A stretch of 64,000 nucleotides of DNA from Chlorobiota bacterium (GCA_016710285.1 JADJXR010000001.1:1426001-1490000); one strand, 5' to 3'; shown: positions 17,232 to 27,372, counted from the first letter of the stretch. The notes: generated by a model not told the origin, from the sequence alone. Numbers and translations are program-made.

Positions 17232-19877
17232 ATGAGAACGACCTCCGTACTTCTCACCATGATCGCCCTTTTACTGCCAACTGTTGTGGCGGCTCAAGCG
17301 ATCGCCCCGGACGACTCCGTTCCCCCAATCCGCCCCAGCTATGGATTGGGCGATCAGGAGTTTATGATCTCGGCATACCATTACGGATTGCGCCCGCCCG
17401 GGGGAGAGTCTATCGAGGGGATGTGGGATTTTGCGCGGGCGATGGGGATCACCATCCCCTGGATCAGCATTGAACGATGGGAAGAATTTGCCCCGCTGGC
17501 CGACAGCCGCCGCCGCCAGCACGATCAACGATTCGTGATGCTGGGGGGCGCGCCATACCTTGATTTGTACCGGGCCGGATATGGCCGCCAAGTCGTCTTC
17601 TTTCCGTTCGATTCTGCCGAGGTTCCTGGCTGGCGCAGCGTCTTCACCAGCATTGCGCCCGCCAGCGACACCCTCTTCAACCGATTCTACCGCGACTCCG
17701 CCAGCAAAGCCCCGCGCGAGATGGTCTATCACCCTTCCGATACCGGCGTGATTGCCTCGGGCATTGCCTACGGCCTTACCCCCGACCAATCGTTCCGGTT
17801 TGACCCCACGCCCGGCGAATGGTCCCCGGACGATGAGCGGGTCCAGAACTCCGATGCCTTCACCACGTTTCGCCAGGAGGTTGCACGCACCAACAACCGC
17901 TACTTCGTTGCGCTGACGGCGCATCTGTTCAGCACCGCAGCCCGAAGCAAACTCAGCAGTTCCACCCCGATTGTTGCCGTCGAACTGTGGAACGAAATCC
18001 CCGAAGGAACCCAATACGTGGATGCCGCCAACCGCACGCAACGCTCCCAACGGGACACCACGCAGCTGTTCACCACCCTTTTCTTCGCCAAGGACTCGTT
18101 GCTGCCGCGCCGTGGGGAATCGTTCAATCACTACCGTGTGGTCTCGCTTCCGGTGGATCTGGCACGCTCCGCCGAAGGGATTGCCGGGCCGTTGGATAGC
18201 CGCAACGGCTCGCAGCGGTTCGACATCCGCCTGCGGTATCTGGGGGGGGAAAGCGTGGCAATCCGGAGCGTGGCAATTCGGGACTCCATCGGGGAGCTGA
18301 TGCTTGGCGAACGCCCCGAGGCAATCGCCTACCGGCGGAGCCTAGTGCAGCTTGCGCGGCGCATCCTTCAGCAAAACCCACGGAAGCAAAGCGGGGAACT
18401 CCGCCCCGCGATCCTGCGGCTGCAAACCACCGACGAACCTTCACCAGCCGAATACGCAGGGGCAATTGCGCTGAACCGAATGCTCCAAAAAACATTCCGC
18501 CAGCCCCGCAGCCTTGCACGCTCGCGCCAGCGTTGTTTCCCAACCATGACCATTGACCTGCAGCACCCCGCGTTTGGAATGCGTGGCGGACAGGATGAGA
18601 TTTTTGTGGAAACATACATCGCCGACCCGCACGACACTTCGGCGATGTTCAACGGCGCGTGGCGGTTCTCTTTTACCAACGTTCCGAAGCTGTTGGGCGT
18701 TCGCCATAACCTGATCCCTTCCATTCAAGAACACAACGGTGGACGCTTCAAGGTTCCGGAACTGACCCTTGACCAGCAGGGGCTGCGCGACTATGCCGAC
18801 ATCATCCAACGCTTCTACTTTGGCCAGTATAGCCCGGGCAAACTCCCGTGGTTGATGGATCGCGGAGCCGTGTTCAACCTGGGGCGCGGTGCCCAGCTTT
18901 CGCGGCAGACAGGAAGGCGGTTGATCCAATTGCCAAGCAGCTACTACTCCCTTTGGATCCGTGGGAAGAAACTCAACAACACGATGGTGACTGATACGAT
19001 GGCCGGGCACGCGCCCGAACCTGCGGAGTTGCGAGCGTTGGTTCATATGGGATTGGCCTACGGAACCCGTGGCATCGTCTGGTGGTGGGTGGGTTCCAGT
19101 CCGATCATGCAATCGTGGGGCGACGACGACAACTGGACGCGGATGAGCGACCTTGGAGCCGTTGGCACAACCACTGCCGACACCGTGCAAAACCGCGTTG
19201 GGGAATATCCATTGCGCGAGTGGAACGGGACGGTGCGGCGTGTTCCGGCACTCTACTTGGGATGGGGGAACAACAGCCGCGAGCTGAAAGCAATCCACGC
19301 GCAGTTGCGGCAGCTTGCCCCAACGATGATGCGGCTTCGCTGGCGCCAGGGCTACAGCATCCACCACACCGCCGAACGCCCTGGGTTCGACAACGATGCG
19401 CTGCACCCGCGCCCGCTTCCCGCCGATGAAATCGTCACCGCCGTCACCGCTGCCGCCCCCCGCACCGGAAGCCCCGACGCGCCGCACGAAACCTACGTGG
19501 AGCTTGGGTTGTTCGACCCACTCATCAATCGCCGCGACGCTTGGCGCGACACCAATTTCATCTACGTGGTGAACCGGCGGACGTTCGAGGCGGCAGAGGA
19601 TGCGGGAATCGCGCCGGAGCGGATTGCGGCCATGCGTGCTTTAACCGAGGACCGCATTATCACCCTGCAACTGAACGTCCGCCCCCGCAGCGGCGACGCG
19701 GCCGGGCGGAAGGTTCGGGTCCGCCAAATCGCCCCCGACATGACCCCCTCCCGTTCCGGAATCCCGCTTCCGCCCCCCTTGGATGTGGTGGTGGATCCAA
19801 CCGGAACAATCCAAATCCAACTGCGCCCCGGCGCGGGAACCTTGCTGGAAGTGACGTGGGTGGAGGGAGCAAGGTGA
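17232..19877 (+). CDS. large secreted protein, possible glycoside-hydrolase fold
   Basis: An 881-residue exported protein with a signal peptide ending TVVAAQ. Several features recall TIM-barrel glycosidases: VAVELWNEIPEG at about residue 250 (a WNE acid motif), AYGTRGIVWWWVGSS near 610, and a C-terminal segment after about 780 that reads as a small beta-sandwich. I cannot assign a GH family, and the acid pair is not proven. Single gene between a hypothetical protein and the convergent haem protein. It could equally be a non-catalytic barrel relative. Confidence 0.65.
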   Translation: MRTTSVLLTMIALLLPTVVAAQAIAPDDSVPPIRPSYGLGDQEFMISAYHYGLRPPGGESIEGMWDFARAMGITIPWISIERWEEFAPLADSRRRQHDQRFVMLGGAPYLDLYRAGYGRQVVFFPFDSAEVPGWRSVFTSIAPASDTLFNRFYRDSASKAPREMVYHPSDTGVIASGIAYGLTPDQSFRFDPTPGEWSPDDERVQNSDAFTTFRQEVARTNNRYFVALTAHLFSTAARSKLSSSTPIVAVELWNEIPEGTQYVDAANRTQRSQRDTTQLFTTLFFAKDSLLPRRGESFNHYRVVSLPVDLARSAEGIAGPLDSRNGSQRFDIRLRYLGGESVAIRSVAIRDSIGELMLGERPEAIAYRRSLVQLARRILQQNPRKQSGELRPAILRLQTTDEPSPAEYAGAIALNRMLQKTFRQPRSLARSRQRCFPTMTIDLQHPAFGMRGGQDEIFVETYIADPHDTSAMFNGAWRFSFTNVPKLLGVRHNLIPSIQEHNGGRFKVPELTLDQQGLRDYADIIQRFYFGQYSPGKLPWLMDRGAVFNLGRGAQLSRQTGRRLIQLPSSYYSLWIRGKKLNNTMVTDTMAGHAPEPAELRALVHMGLAYGTRGIVWWWVGSSPIMQSWGDDDNWTRMSDLGAVGTTTADTVQNRVGEYPLREWNGTVRRVPALYLGWGNNSRELKAIHAQLRQLAPTMMRLRWRQGYSIHHTAERPGFDNDALHPRPLPADEIVTAVTAAAPRTGSPDAPHETYVELGLFDPLINRRDAWRDTNFIYVVNRRTFEAAEDAGIAPERIAAMRALTEDRIITLQLNVRPRSGDAAGRKVRVRQIAPDMTPSRSGIPLPPPLDVVVDPTGTIQIQLRPGAGTLLEVTWVEGAR

Positions 19878-19886
19878 GATTATGTT

Positions 19887-20459
19887 TTATGGAGTTCCCG
19901 GCTGGTTATCCGATTGCAATCGCTGGCTTTGATTCCGTGCCCAGAAGTAGAGTACAAACCGTTCGTTGGTGGTTAGCCGTGCGTTTGGGTGAGCCAACCC
20001 GTACAGCGTTGGTGGCATACGGTCGTAGCGAAGCACCGTGGAGATTTCATCCAGCTTTTTCCTTTTCTGCTGAAGGGTGTAGCTTCGCCAGCGGGAAAAA
20101 TTGAGATGCTCGCGAGCTTCTTCAACTTGGTGCGATGCCAACCAAGAGATGGGGGCTATCTGTGTGAACCAGGGCCAATCGGTCGTGTGGCTGTGGCAAT
20201 CCATGCAGGCGGCATGAAGGGCGTGGCGGACATCGGTGGCAATAGATAGCTCCCCTTCGGCAGCAAGCGCGGGGTCCACTGGTGGGTTCTGCAAGGTTGG
20301 GCCAAAAAACTGTAGCCCGATAAACACAACGGCAACGCCACCCAATATCCACCATCGTTTCCGCCCCGAGGGCTTCCCCTTTATTGGAGCCGTTGATGCC
20401 GCTGCCGCTGTCCCACCGGTTGCCGCCGGTTCGGCTTTTGTGAATGGCGTGTGTTCCAT
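19887..20459 (-). CDS. haem-binding (c-type, Haem_bd-like) membrane-anchored protein
   Basis: A 190-residue protein with one N-terminal membrane segment (WWILGGVAVVFIGLQFF) and a periplasmic domain bearing one c-type haem site CMDCH at residues 85-89. The following DWPWFTQIAPISWLASHQVEEAREHLNFSRW matches the Haem_bd family pattern well. DRMPP with Met may supply an axial ligand. ATG at 20459 gives the natural start. It is the last gene of a minus-strand run with TPR and propeller proteins (34- and 18-base gaps). It probably carries electrons or senses redox in the periplasm. Confidence 0.85.
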   Translation of the reverse strand: MEHTPFTKAEPAATGGTAAAASTAPIKGKPSGRKRWWILGGVAVVFIGLQFFGPTLQNPPVDPALAAEGELSIATDVRHALHAACMDCHSHTTDWPWFTQIAPISWLASHQVEEAREHLNFSRWRSYTLQQKRKKLDEISTVLRYDRMPPTLYGLAHPNARLTTNERFVLYFWARNQSQRLQSDNQPGTP

Positions 20460-20493
20460 GATTGATCCGGTTGTTACACGGGTTGAATTCCCC

Positions 20494-22032
20494 CTACTGA
20501 CAGGCCATCTGCTGTTGCTGCTGTAGCTTCTGAACCTCGGCCTGAATCGCGTTGGCTTCCGCGTTATTGTTTGCGCCACGCAGCACCTGCACCAACAGTT
20601 GGCGCGCCTCAATCGCATCGCTGAACAACTCCGCACCAAGCTGCTGGTACAGCGCCACCGAGCGGCGCAGATGATCGGCTGCAAGCATTGGGCGGTTGGT
20701 GGCCCGATAAATTTCTGCGCGGTGAACAAGGAGCAACGCGGCGGCGGGATTATCGGGGTCGCCAATGGTTCGGGCAAGTGCAGAGGCTTCGTTCAGCGTT
20801 TGCTCCGCTTCGCCGTACCGCTGCTGTGCGGTGCGCAACCTTCCCAGCTCATCCATTGCGGCCACCGTGGTGAAACTCCCTTCTGGGTATATCCGCCGCA
20901 GCATTGCCACGGCGGGAGTAATCATCGTATCCGCATCGGCGAAGCGATGCCGTAGCCGTGCAATTTTTGCGGCCACCACCAGCGCCCCGGCAACCTCTGG
21001 ATGGTCACCCTCGGCAGCATACAAATCGCGGCGCATTGCCAACGCAGTATCGGCAAGTAGCTGGGCCGCAGGAAGGTTCCCTTCGGCAATGCGGATATTG
21101 GCCAGCTGCAGCAACGAAGCCGCAGTGGCCGGATGCGTTGGCGGGAAAAGTTTACGCCGAATTCGCAAGGCATCTTCCGCCAATGGCAGGGCACGGCTGG
21201 CGCAACCGCCGCGCTCCCACGCCATTGCACGCATTGCCACGGTTGCTGCCAGCAGTGGGCGTTCCACCCCCAAACGGTTCAGCATAGCAATGGCACTATC
21301 CAAATAGCTGCTGGCTTCCTGTAGCTTCCCCTGCTCCAATTGCAGCGATCCGATATTGAGCAAGCCGGTGGCAAGGTCCTCGTGGTCGCTGTTGTAGATG
21401 CGCCATTTCATTGCCAGAGCCTCGCGGTACAGTGTGTCGGCTTGGCGATAACGCCCCATAGTTTTCAGCAGCAATGCAAGGTTGTTCATGCCGCCGGCAA
21501 GCTCAGGATCATCGGTCTTATAGATGCCACGTTTCAGCAGCAACGCCTGTTGGTACAAGGTTTCGGCCTCGTTGAATCGCCCTCGCAACCGGACAGCACG
21601 GGCAAGGTAGTCGGTGACATCAGCAATGGCGGTATCGCCCGGGGGATACAACGCCTGGGTCATTGCCAGCGATTGCCGCAGTGCCTGTTCTGCTTCATCC
21701 AGCTTCCCCTGATTTAGTCCCAGCCGCCCAACTTCGCGCAGGGCAAACGCAAGATCCCGGTGGGCATCGCCAATGATTGACTCGCGGATTTTCTTGACGG
21801 CGAGCTTGGCAACCAGCAACGCGCTGTCGCGGCGGGCTTGGGGGTAATGCTGGGCTTGCTGTAGCAGGCTGTCCACGGCAAGTGAATCCGCAGCATTACG
21901 GTAGCCTCCGTTGTTGATGCTGTGGGCTTGCAGCGCGCCCAGGCTACACAACAACGGAGCCGCGCCAAACAGCACGATACCGCAAGAAAGCAGCAAGGCG
22001 TTTTTGGCTGTACGGAGGGCTGTGGGAATCAT
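20494..22032 (-). CDS. exported tetratricopeptide repeat protein
   Basis: A 512-residue protein with an N-terminal hydrophobic segment (LLLSCGIVLFGAAPLLCSLGAL), then about ten TPR units from residue 50 onward (for example RGRFNEAETLYQQALLLKRGIY, MGRYRQADTLYREALAMK, QGKLQEASSYLDSAIAML), close to the kinesin-light-chain type. The C-terminus is Gln-rich. It is a protein-interaction scaffold, probably periplasmic or lipid-anchored. It sits 18 bases after the propeller gene and 34 before the haem protein, so the three are likely one transcript and may form a complex. Confidence 0.85.
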   Translation of the reverse strand: MIPTALRTAKNALLLSCGIVLFGAAPLLCSLGALQAHSINNGGYRNAADSLAVDSLLQQAQHYPQARRDSALLVAKLAVKKIRESIIGDAHRDLAFALREVGRLGLNQGKLDEAEQALRQSLAMTQALYPPGDTAIADVTDYLARAVRLRGRFNEAETLYQQALLLKRGIYKTDDPELAGGMNNLALLLKTMGRYRQADTLYREALAMKWRIYNSDHEDLATGLLNIGSLQLEQGKLQEASSYLDSAIAMLNRLGVERPLLAATVAMRAMAWERGGCASRALPLAEDALRIRRKLFPPTHPATAASLLQLANIRIAEGNLPAAQLLADTALAMRRDLYAAEGDHPEVAGALVVAAKIARLRHRFADADTMITPAVAMLRRIYPEGSFTTVAAMDELGRLRTAQQRYGEAEQTLNEASALARTIGDPDNPAAALLLVHRAEIYRATNRPMLAADHLRRSVALYQQLGAELFSDAIEARQLLVQVLRGANNNAEANAIQAEVQKLQQQQQMACQ

Positions 22033-22050
22033 GTGATTATCCTTACAAGG

Positions 22051-23070
22051 CTATCCCCAAAAGAAGCAGAATCGTTTTGGAAGCTCAATCCTTCCGGTTC
22101 CGCATTTCACTGCCGGTCCCAGGTCAATCTTATAGTCCTTGGTCAGCTGGAAGGTTTGCACGGTGCTGGATTTCATGTTGGTGAAAACATACCACCCGGG
22201 CTTTCCGGGCCACGCCAACACCGCGCTTGGCATCGCAACGTTCTCGGTGCGGAACACCACTGCGCCGGTGTGGGTGTTCATCACATCAAGCGCGCTTAAT
22301 CCTTCGAAGGTCCCAAGCACAATGCTGTCATTCACCGCCTCGAACCCGTGATAGGTGTTTTCCAACACGGTGGTCTCCTTGTGGGGCAACGGTGTTTGGA
22401 TAAAACGGACAAATTTTCCGGTCTCGGTTTCGTACATAAACATCCCCGATATCCAATTTGCGCCGCAGTAGAAATAGCGGTCATCAACGCTGCCAGCAAG
22501 CCCGCGGGGGATATATTTTGTGGAAATAAAACGAACAACCTTTCGGGTTTGTACATCAATAACTGATATGCCAGGGTTGGTTTTGCTGGTGGCATAAACG
22601 TACCGTTCGGTTCCGCCAAGCCGGATATTGTGTGGCGACGAAACATCGGGGATCCGCTCCTCGATCTGCATGGATTCGTAGCCGATAATCAGGATAGCAT
22701 TGCCGTAGCGATTTGCCAGCATGAACCGCTTTCCATCGGGGAACTCCATCATGTGTTCGGCATACATCTTCCCCACCGTCAACTCACCTTTTAGCTGGAA
22801 GTTTTTGGTGTCGTAGAATTTCACTTTCTGATCCCCCTCCACCGCAACCGCTAACGTTGTTTGGTCGCCAGAAACACTGGCGAAATAAGGGCTGGCCCCA
22901 ACGTGAATAACGCGGATTTCTTTCATCGTGGTTAAATCCACCAGCGAGACTGTTGAATCGGCCTGGTTCACCACAAAAACCTTTGTGGCAGGCCCTTTGG
23001 CCGCTGCGGTTGATGCCATTATCACGGCAAACAGGGAAAGCAGCGCAGCACTGCGAAGTAGCGTATTCAT
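22051..23070 (-). CDS. secreted YVTN-type beta-propeller protein
   Basis: A 339-residue exported protein with a signal peptide ending TAAAK. Repeats such as KVFVVNQADSTVSLVDLTTM, LAVAVEGDQKVKFYDTKNF and YVYATSKTNPGISVIDVQTR give a 7-blade YVTN/lactonase-like propeller. The C-terminal tail after residue 320 holds a cysteine (VKCGTG). It probably binds a partner protein or a redox cofactor; no catalytic residues are visible. First of three closely spaced minus-strand genes; a 283-bp gap with an inverted-repeat element separates it from the upstream lipoprotein gene. Confidence 0.82.
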   Translation of the reverse strand: MNTLLRSAALLSLFAVIMASTAAAKGPATKVFVVNQADSTVSLVDLTTMKEIRVIHVGASPYFASVSGDQTTLAVAVEGDQKVKFYDTKNFQLKGELTVGKMYAEHMMEFPDGKRFMLANRYGNAILIIGYESMQIEERIPDVSSPHNIRLGGTERYVYATSKTNPGISVIDVQTRKVVRFISTKYIPRGLAGSVDDRYFYCGANWISGMFMYETETGKFVRFIQTPLPHKETTVLENTYHGFEAVNDSIVLGTFEGLSALDVMNTHTGAVVFRTENVAMPSAVLAWPGKPGWYVFTNMKSSTVQTFQLTKDYKIDLGPAVKCGTGRIELPKRFCFFWG

Positions 23071-23243
23071 AGAAATCGGTGTTGGTTATGTGGGATATTC
23101 GTTGCCAGAATCGTTGCAGGAAATGCCACCACCAATGCTATCAACGATTCATCAGCATGATGTCTTCCAATCCATTGCAGTAGCTGCAGTGGTGGCATTG
23201 GATATTTTGACTTGGATATTTCGGTAATAAGCAAAGGATACAA

Positions 23244-23334
23244 TATCGGCCTCCCCTGATAATCTTTGTGTGTGCTGTCAGTGTAAAATTACCAGCGGCT
23301 CCACCATTCCCGATGGGCCATTAGGAGGCCGATA
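23244..23334. repeat. 91-bp element bounded by 11-bp inverted repeats
   Basis: TATCGGCCTCC at 23244-23254 is matched by its reverse complement GGAGGCCGATA at 23324-23334. On the minus strand this could close a roughly 90-nt RNA domain between the lipoprotein stop and the propeller start. A second, 10-bp inverted repeat (23123-23132 with 23189-23198) lies beside it. It could be a processing site, leader structure or small mobile remnant. Confidence 0.55.
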
Positions 23335-23353
23335 CTATCCTCCTCCCTTCAAC

Positions 23354-24493
23354 CTATTTATCCCGTTTAGCAGTAAAGCATCCTAAATCTGGGTCGTATG
23401 CAGCATTCCCCTTACCAAGCGTTGGCGAACCAGCTTGAAGGTGAACATCGTTATCGTCAGTTAGCGCGTTCATGTCAGGGTTGAATTTCACAAACAGTGG
23501 ATCCACCTGAATAAGATCGGTGGATTGTGGCTTGCCATAGCCATCCGCCGGGTAGAAGTATTGCTGCAAGGAATCAACCGTGGTGTAGAAAAGGTTATTC
23601 CCATACATGCAATTTGCCGTGTCAGCCTTTTTGGTAATGTTCAACCCTAACCGTGTGTTTACCATGATGTTGTTATAGACTTTCGCCCGCGAGAACAAAT
23701 CAATTTTAACCCCAGCACCAGGGCGCGAAGAATTTTTATGGCCTGAATTGATAATGGTGTTATTGTAGATTTCCACATCGGTTTGCGGGAACAGCACGGT
23801 TGATCCCGTTTCAACGCGAATGCATTGATCGGTGCAGCTCCAGATATAGTTGTATGCTATTTTTCCTTTAAATCCTGCTTTGAAATTTGGGCCAGAACCT
23901 TCAACCTCGCCGTTCCACAAAAATTGATTCCGTAGGATATGGCCTTTGCCGCCGTACAGCATAAACCCGTCATCCTTTGGTTTGTAGATAATACAATCCT
24001 CCAAGTAAAATTCGCTGGTGTTTGCTGCGTTGGAGAAATAGTAGATTGCCGGGCGCGGCCGTCCGTCGGGGCGAATTCCACCGGCATAATCCAAGCGGCA
24101 CCATTGTAAGCTGACAACGCTTGGTGAATCGCACAGAATGCCAGCCCAAGAACCTGTTGTTTGCCGGGAAGCATCTGGCCCCATGTAGATCATGGAGTCT
24201 TTTGATCCGTGAGCCAATAACGCGCCTTTAATAATTAAAGCATGATTGCTCAGGTCAATAAGTTTCACCCCTGGCTCAATTTTCAACGTATCACCTTTCA
24301 GCACCGTTGCATCGGCCGTTAGGTAGTAGGTCTTTCCTGCTTTCATCGTCCCCTTGATGTTCCCCTTCAGTGTGTCGCTAATGGCTTGGGAGTCTGGGGT
24401 TGTTGGTTTTGTTGAGGCATCATCTTCGCCGCATGCAACCACCCCAAGGGCAAGCATACATACAGCAGCAAACCAGCGTAGTTGTTGTTTCAT
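23354..24493 (-). CDS. lipoprotein with right-handed parallel beta-helix
   Basis: A 379-residue lipoprotein. The signal peptide ends with lipobox VVAC (Cys21), followed by a Thr/Asp-rich linker. Residues about 50-350 contain repeated strands typical of beta-helix proteins (TLKIEPGVKLIDLSNHALIIKG, DVEIYNNTIINSGHKN, KVYNNIMVNTRLGLNITKK). Similar lipoproteins bind or cleave surface glycans or sit beside TonB receptors as accessory binders. It follows the TonB receptor gene by 110 bases, so a receptor-partner role is likely but inferred. Confidence 0.8.
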   Translation of the reverse strand: MKQQLRWFAAVCMLALGVVACGEDDASTKPTTPDSQAISDTLKGNIKGTMKAGKTYYLTADATVLKGDTLKIEPGVKLIDLSNHALIIKGALLAHGSKDSMIYMGPDASRQTTGSWAGILCDSPSVVSLQWCRLDYAGGIRPDGRPRPAIYYFSNAANTSEFYLEDCIIYKPKDDGFMLYGGKGHILRNQFLWNGEVEGSGPNFKAGFKGKIAYNYIWSCTDQCIRVETGSTVLFPQTDVEIYNNTIINSGHKNSSRPGAGVKIDLFSRAKVYNNIMVNTRLGLNITKKADTANCMYGNNLFYTTVDSLQQYFYPADGYGKPQSTDLIQVDPLFVKFNPDMNALTDDNDVHLQAGSPTLGKGNAAYDPDLGCFTAKRDK

Positions 24494-24603
24494 TTGATAG
24501 CTCCTGCTAAAGGTTTTTTAAGAGATTTTTGGGATCGTTTATTGTTAGGGTTAGGGCTTTGTTCGAATATGAGTTCGAGTCTGAGAATGAAAGAATTTCA
24601 GCA

Positions 24604-27321
24604 TCACAGTTTCCATTGCACGCCAATTGCGGCTGTGCTTCCAAACTGTTCTTCCTCAATTAATCCTCCTTTTTGCGTAACGATACGGTAGGGCATATTC
24701 AGCAAGTTATTTAGGCGCAAAAACAGCGACATCCCAACGCCAATTGATTGGTCGTATAAAAAATCCAACGCAGCATAATCATCCAGCAGGTGGTTCTGAT
24801 CTTTATACAGGGATACGCTGTGGATACGTTGCCCAGTATAGGCAAGGCTTATCTGCGCAAATGCGCCAAACTCCGGTTTGTTGAAGGAGATAGCGATGTT
24901 CCCCCCATGCTCCGATTGCCCTTGCAATGCGCGAGTTTCCGGAACAAGCAGTGTTTGGCCAGCAGCGCGGTCGAACAATACTTTATCGGCAGTGATAGAA
25001 GAATGCGACCATGTGTAGAATGCTTGCACGCCAAAGCCAAACGGAAGCTCCATGCCGATGACAACCTCTGCACCATAAACAATGGCCGCTCCAAAATTGC
25101 GAGGCTGAATACTGGGAAGCGAAGGATTCCGAATATCCACAGCCCGCTCAATCGGGTTTTCGATGTTTTTGAAAAATGCGCCGATTGAGAATTGCTCAAT
25201 CAGTGAAGGGTACAGTTCATACCGAAGGTCCACATTTGTTGACCGCGAGCGTTGAAGATTGGGGTTGCCTAATTCGCGATAATCCTCACCTTGTATGTTG
25301 TAGGGAACCAAGTCGTAGAAATTTGGGCGACTGATGGTGCGGCCAACGGAAAACCGCAGATAAGATTCGGGAGAGAGCGTATAGCGGAGATGCGCACTGG
25401 GTAAAATATCTGTGTAGTTGCTTGCTGCCGAAATTTGCTGCACTTGTGTTATGTCGAATGTTGAATATCTGCCCGATATTGCTTCAACACGAACGCCGGC
25501 AACAGCTTTCCACAACCCACTTTCCCAGGTTCCCATGATGTACCCTGTAGAGAGGCCTTCGCTGCATTGGTAATTATTATTTCCATATTCTGGTGTTCCG
25601 CCAGTATTTAGCACTTCCCACTGTAGATCATCAACGCTAATAAACCGGGGAAGGTTTCCAGCGGAATCCGTTAGCGGAGAGAGCCGATATTCATTTTGTG
25701 CATTGGCACGTTCTTTTGCCTTGAATAACGTGCCGGCACTTATGGTAACGCCGTTGTTTTCCCACTCTTTCCAGACAAGGTTCACGCCGCCAATAATGTC
25801 ACGATCTTCGTTATGCTGCCAGTCGTGGACAACAGCGTAGAACACTGGTTGCGAAGCCACTACATCATTGCGCAGTTCCGACACCGTCATTAGCTCCGCA
25901 CGGTCGGGCTTAAATTGGCGTGCCTCCAACCATCCCCCATGCCAATTCAATATTAGGCTCCCCAATGAATGTTCACCCGACACCACCGTGTTTGCCAAAG
26001 TGTACGTCTGGACAACGGAGCGAATATTGCTGTAAAGGACTGGCTGATAGACATAATTGGAATCCGTTAATAACCGGGCTTCCCTGTTCTGGCGAATAAA
26101 GCCGTTGAACGACAGGCTGAGTTCGTTCTTTTTATCAAGGATGTAATCTGCCTTAGCATTAAGCCCCCATTTAGTTTTGTCGTGACTGTGGTAACGATAT
26201 TGGCGACGGATCAGATATTCATTGTTATCGGCATCAACCGCGTCGTAATTGCGAACCGTTTCCGAATAACGATAGGTTTGCTGCACGCTTCCCGCCAAAA
26301 TCAAACCGAAACGGCCATCAAGGTAGCGGTTCCCCAATGTTAGTTCCCCGAACAAATCTGGCGAAGCCGAAGCTGACGACATCGTGAAATAATTGCGTGG
26401 GAAATCAGTAGGTTTCGCCTGATAGGTTAATCCAAAACGCTTCAAAGGATCTTCAAAAATGGAATCTTGCGCAAACGACAGAAAGTTTTTATTAAGGAGT
26501 TGGGAACTGTATCCAGTTCCAATTTTGGCACGCATAATTAAAGTGTCCGGTGCCGTTTTCATCACCAAGTTTATTGCGCCGCCGATTGCATCGGCTTCCA
26601 TGTTAGGCGTTAAAGATTTTGCAACCTCAATCCGTTGCAGAAGGTCCGATGGAAGAAAATCCATTTGCAGAACGCGAGTGTTCGTGCTTGGCGAAGGTGC
26701 ACGGACTCCATCCACCAAAACGCTATTGTAGCGCGACTCAAGCCCGCGCACAATTGCGTCGCGCACTTCGCCACGGACGCGTGTCACCGCCACCCCGGGA
26801 ATCCGCTGCATTGACTCGGCAGTGGAAGGATCAGGGTAGCGGGCAATTTCCTCGGCACTTAAATTATTGACAACCGACGCAGCGTTCCGCTCGGCAGTGC
26901 GGGCATATCCCATGGTCTCTTTATTGGCGCGCGCAGTCACTACAACCTCGGCCGCAGCCGCCACCCGTTGCAGCAATGAAATTGATATTTCCGTTTGATA
27001 ATTTGGCTGAACCGTCACGATAGCGCGCCCGGTATCATATCCAACGGATGTGGTGATTAGGGTGTAATTTCCCGCTTCAATATTTTGAATCAGGAACATG
27101 CCTCCACCACTGGAAACTCCCCCTAATCTTGTCCCTTTTAATTTTATGGTAGCCCCTTCAATCGGTTTTCCCATCTCATCTTTTACCGTTCCTTTAATGC
27201 TTCCTGTCTGCTGCGAAAAAACAAAGGTGGGGATAAGGAACAGAGATATGACCACACTCAATTGCCTAAGCAGGATATGCGCAGGTGATTGAGTTCTGGT
27301 TCTGTTCTTCTGGTTTCTCAT
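24604..27321 (-). CDS. TonB-dependent receptor (carboxypeptidase-regulatory-like N-terminus)
   Basis: A 905-residue outer-membrane receptor. Signal peptide ending TFVFSQ, then a CarboxypepD_reg-like domain (SIKGTVKDEMGKPIEGATIK) and a plug with ESMQRIPGVAVTRVRGE and VRGLESRYNSVLVDGV, the style of the large Xanthomonas-Caulobacter-type receptor group. A 22-strand barrel follows, ending FGSTAAIGVQWKL. It takes up a bulky ligand using TonB-ExbBD energy; the ligand is unknown. ATG at 27321 is preferred over TTG at 27345. It lies 51 bases after a gene for a small exported protein and before a beta-helix lipoprotein. GC is clearly lower than in flanking genes. Confidence 0.92.
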   Translation of the reverse strand: MRNQKNRTRTQSPAHILLRQLSVVISLFLIPTFVFSQQTGSIKGTVKDEMGKPIEGATIKLKGTRLGGVSSGGGMFLIQNIEAGNYTLITTSVGYDTGRAIVTVQPNYQTEISISLLQRVAAAAEVVVTARANKETMGYARTAERNAASVVNNLSAEEIARYPDPSTAESMQRIPGVAVTRVRGEVRDAIVRGLESRYNSVLVDGVRAPSPSTNTRVLQMDFLPSDLLQRIEVAKSLTPNMEADAIGGAINLVMKTAPDTLIMRAKIGTGYSSQLLNKNFLSFAQDSIFEDPLKRFGLTYQAKPTDFPRNYFTMSSASASPDLFGELTLGNRYLDGRFGLILAGSVQQTYRYSETVRNYDAVDADNNEYLIRRQYRYHSHDKTKWGLNAKADYILDKKNELSLSFNGFIRQNREARLLTDSNYVYQPVLYSNIRSVVQTYTLANTVVSGEHSLGSLILNWHGGWLEARQFKPDRAELMTVSELRNDVVASQPVFYAVVHDWQHNEDRDIIGGVNLVWKEWENNGVTISAGTLFKAKERANAQNEYRLSPLTDSAGNLPRFISVDDLQWEVLNTGGTPEYGNNNYQCSEGLSTGYIMGTWESGLWKAVAGVRVEAISGRYSTFDITQVQQISAASNYTDILPSAHLRYTLSPESYLRFSVGRTISRPNFYDLVPYNIQGEDYRELGNPNLQRSRSTNVDLRYELYPSLIEQFSIGAFFKNIENPIERAVDIRNPSLPSIQPRNFGAAIVYGAEVVIGMELPFGFGVQAFYTWSHSSITADKVLFDRAAGQTLLVPETRALQGQSEHGGNIAISFNKPEFGAFAQISLAYTGQRIHSVSLYKDQNHLLDDYAALDFLYDQSIGVGMSLFLRLNNLLNMPYRIVTQKGGLIEEEQFGSTAAIGVQWKL

Positions 27322-27372
27322 ATCTATTATTTTCGTCGCAGCCAATAATGGAATAGGGATATTTCACAGTGT

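Noticed and set aside
23244..23334. Cobalamin riboswitch near the TonB locus
   Set aside because: The minus strand has a GGGAATGGTGG stretch slightly like the B12 core, but the conserved downstream B12-box elements were not found.
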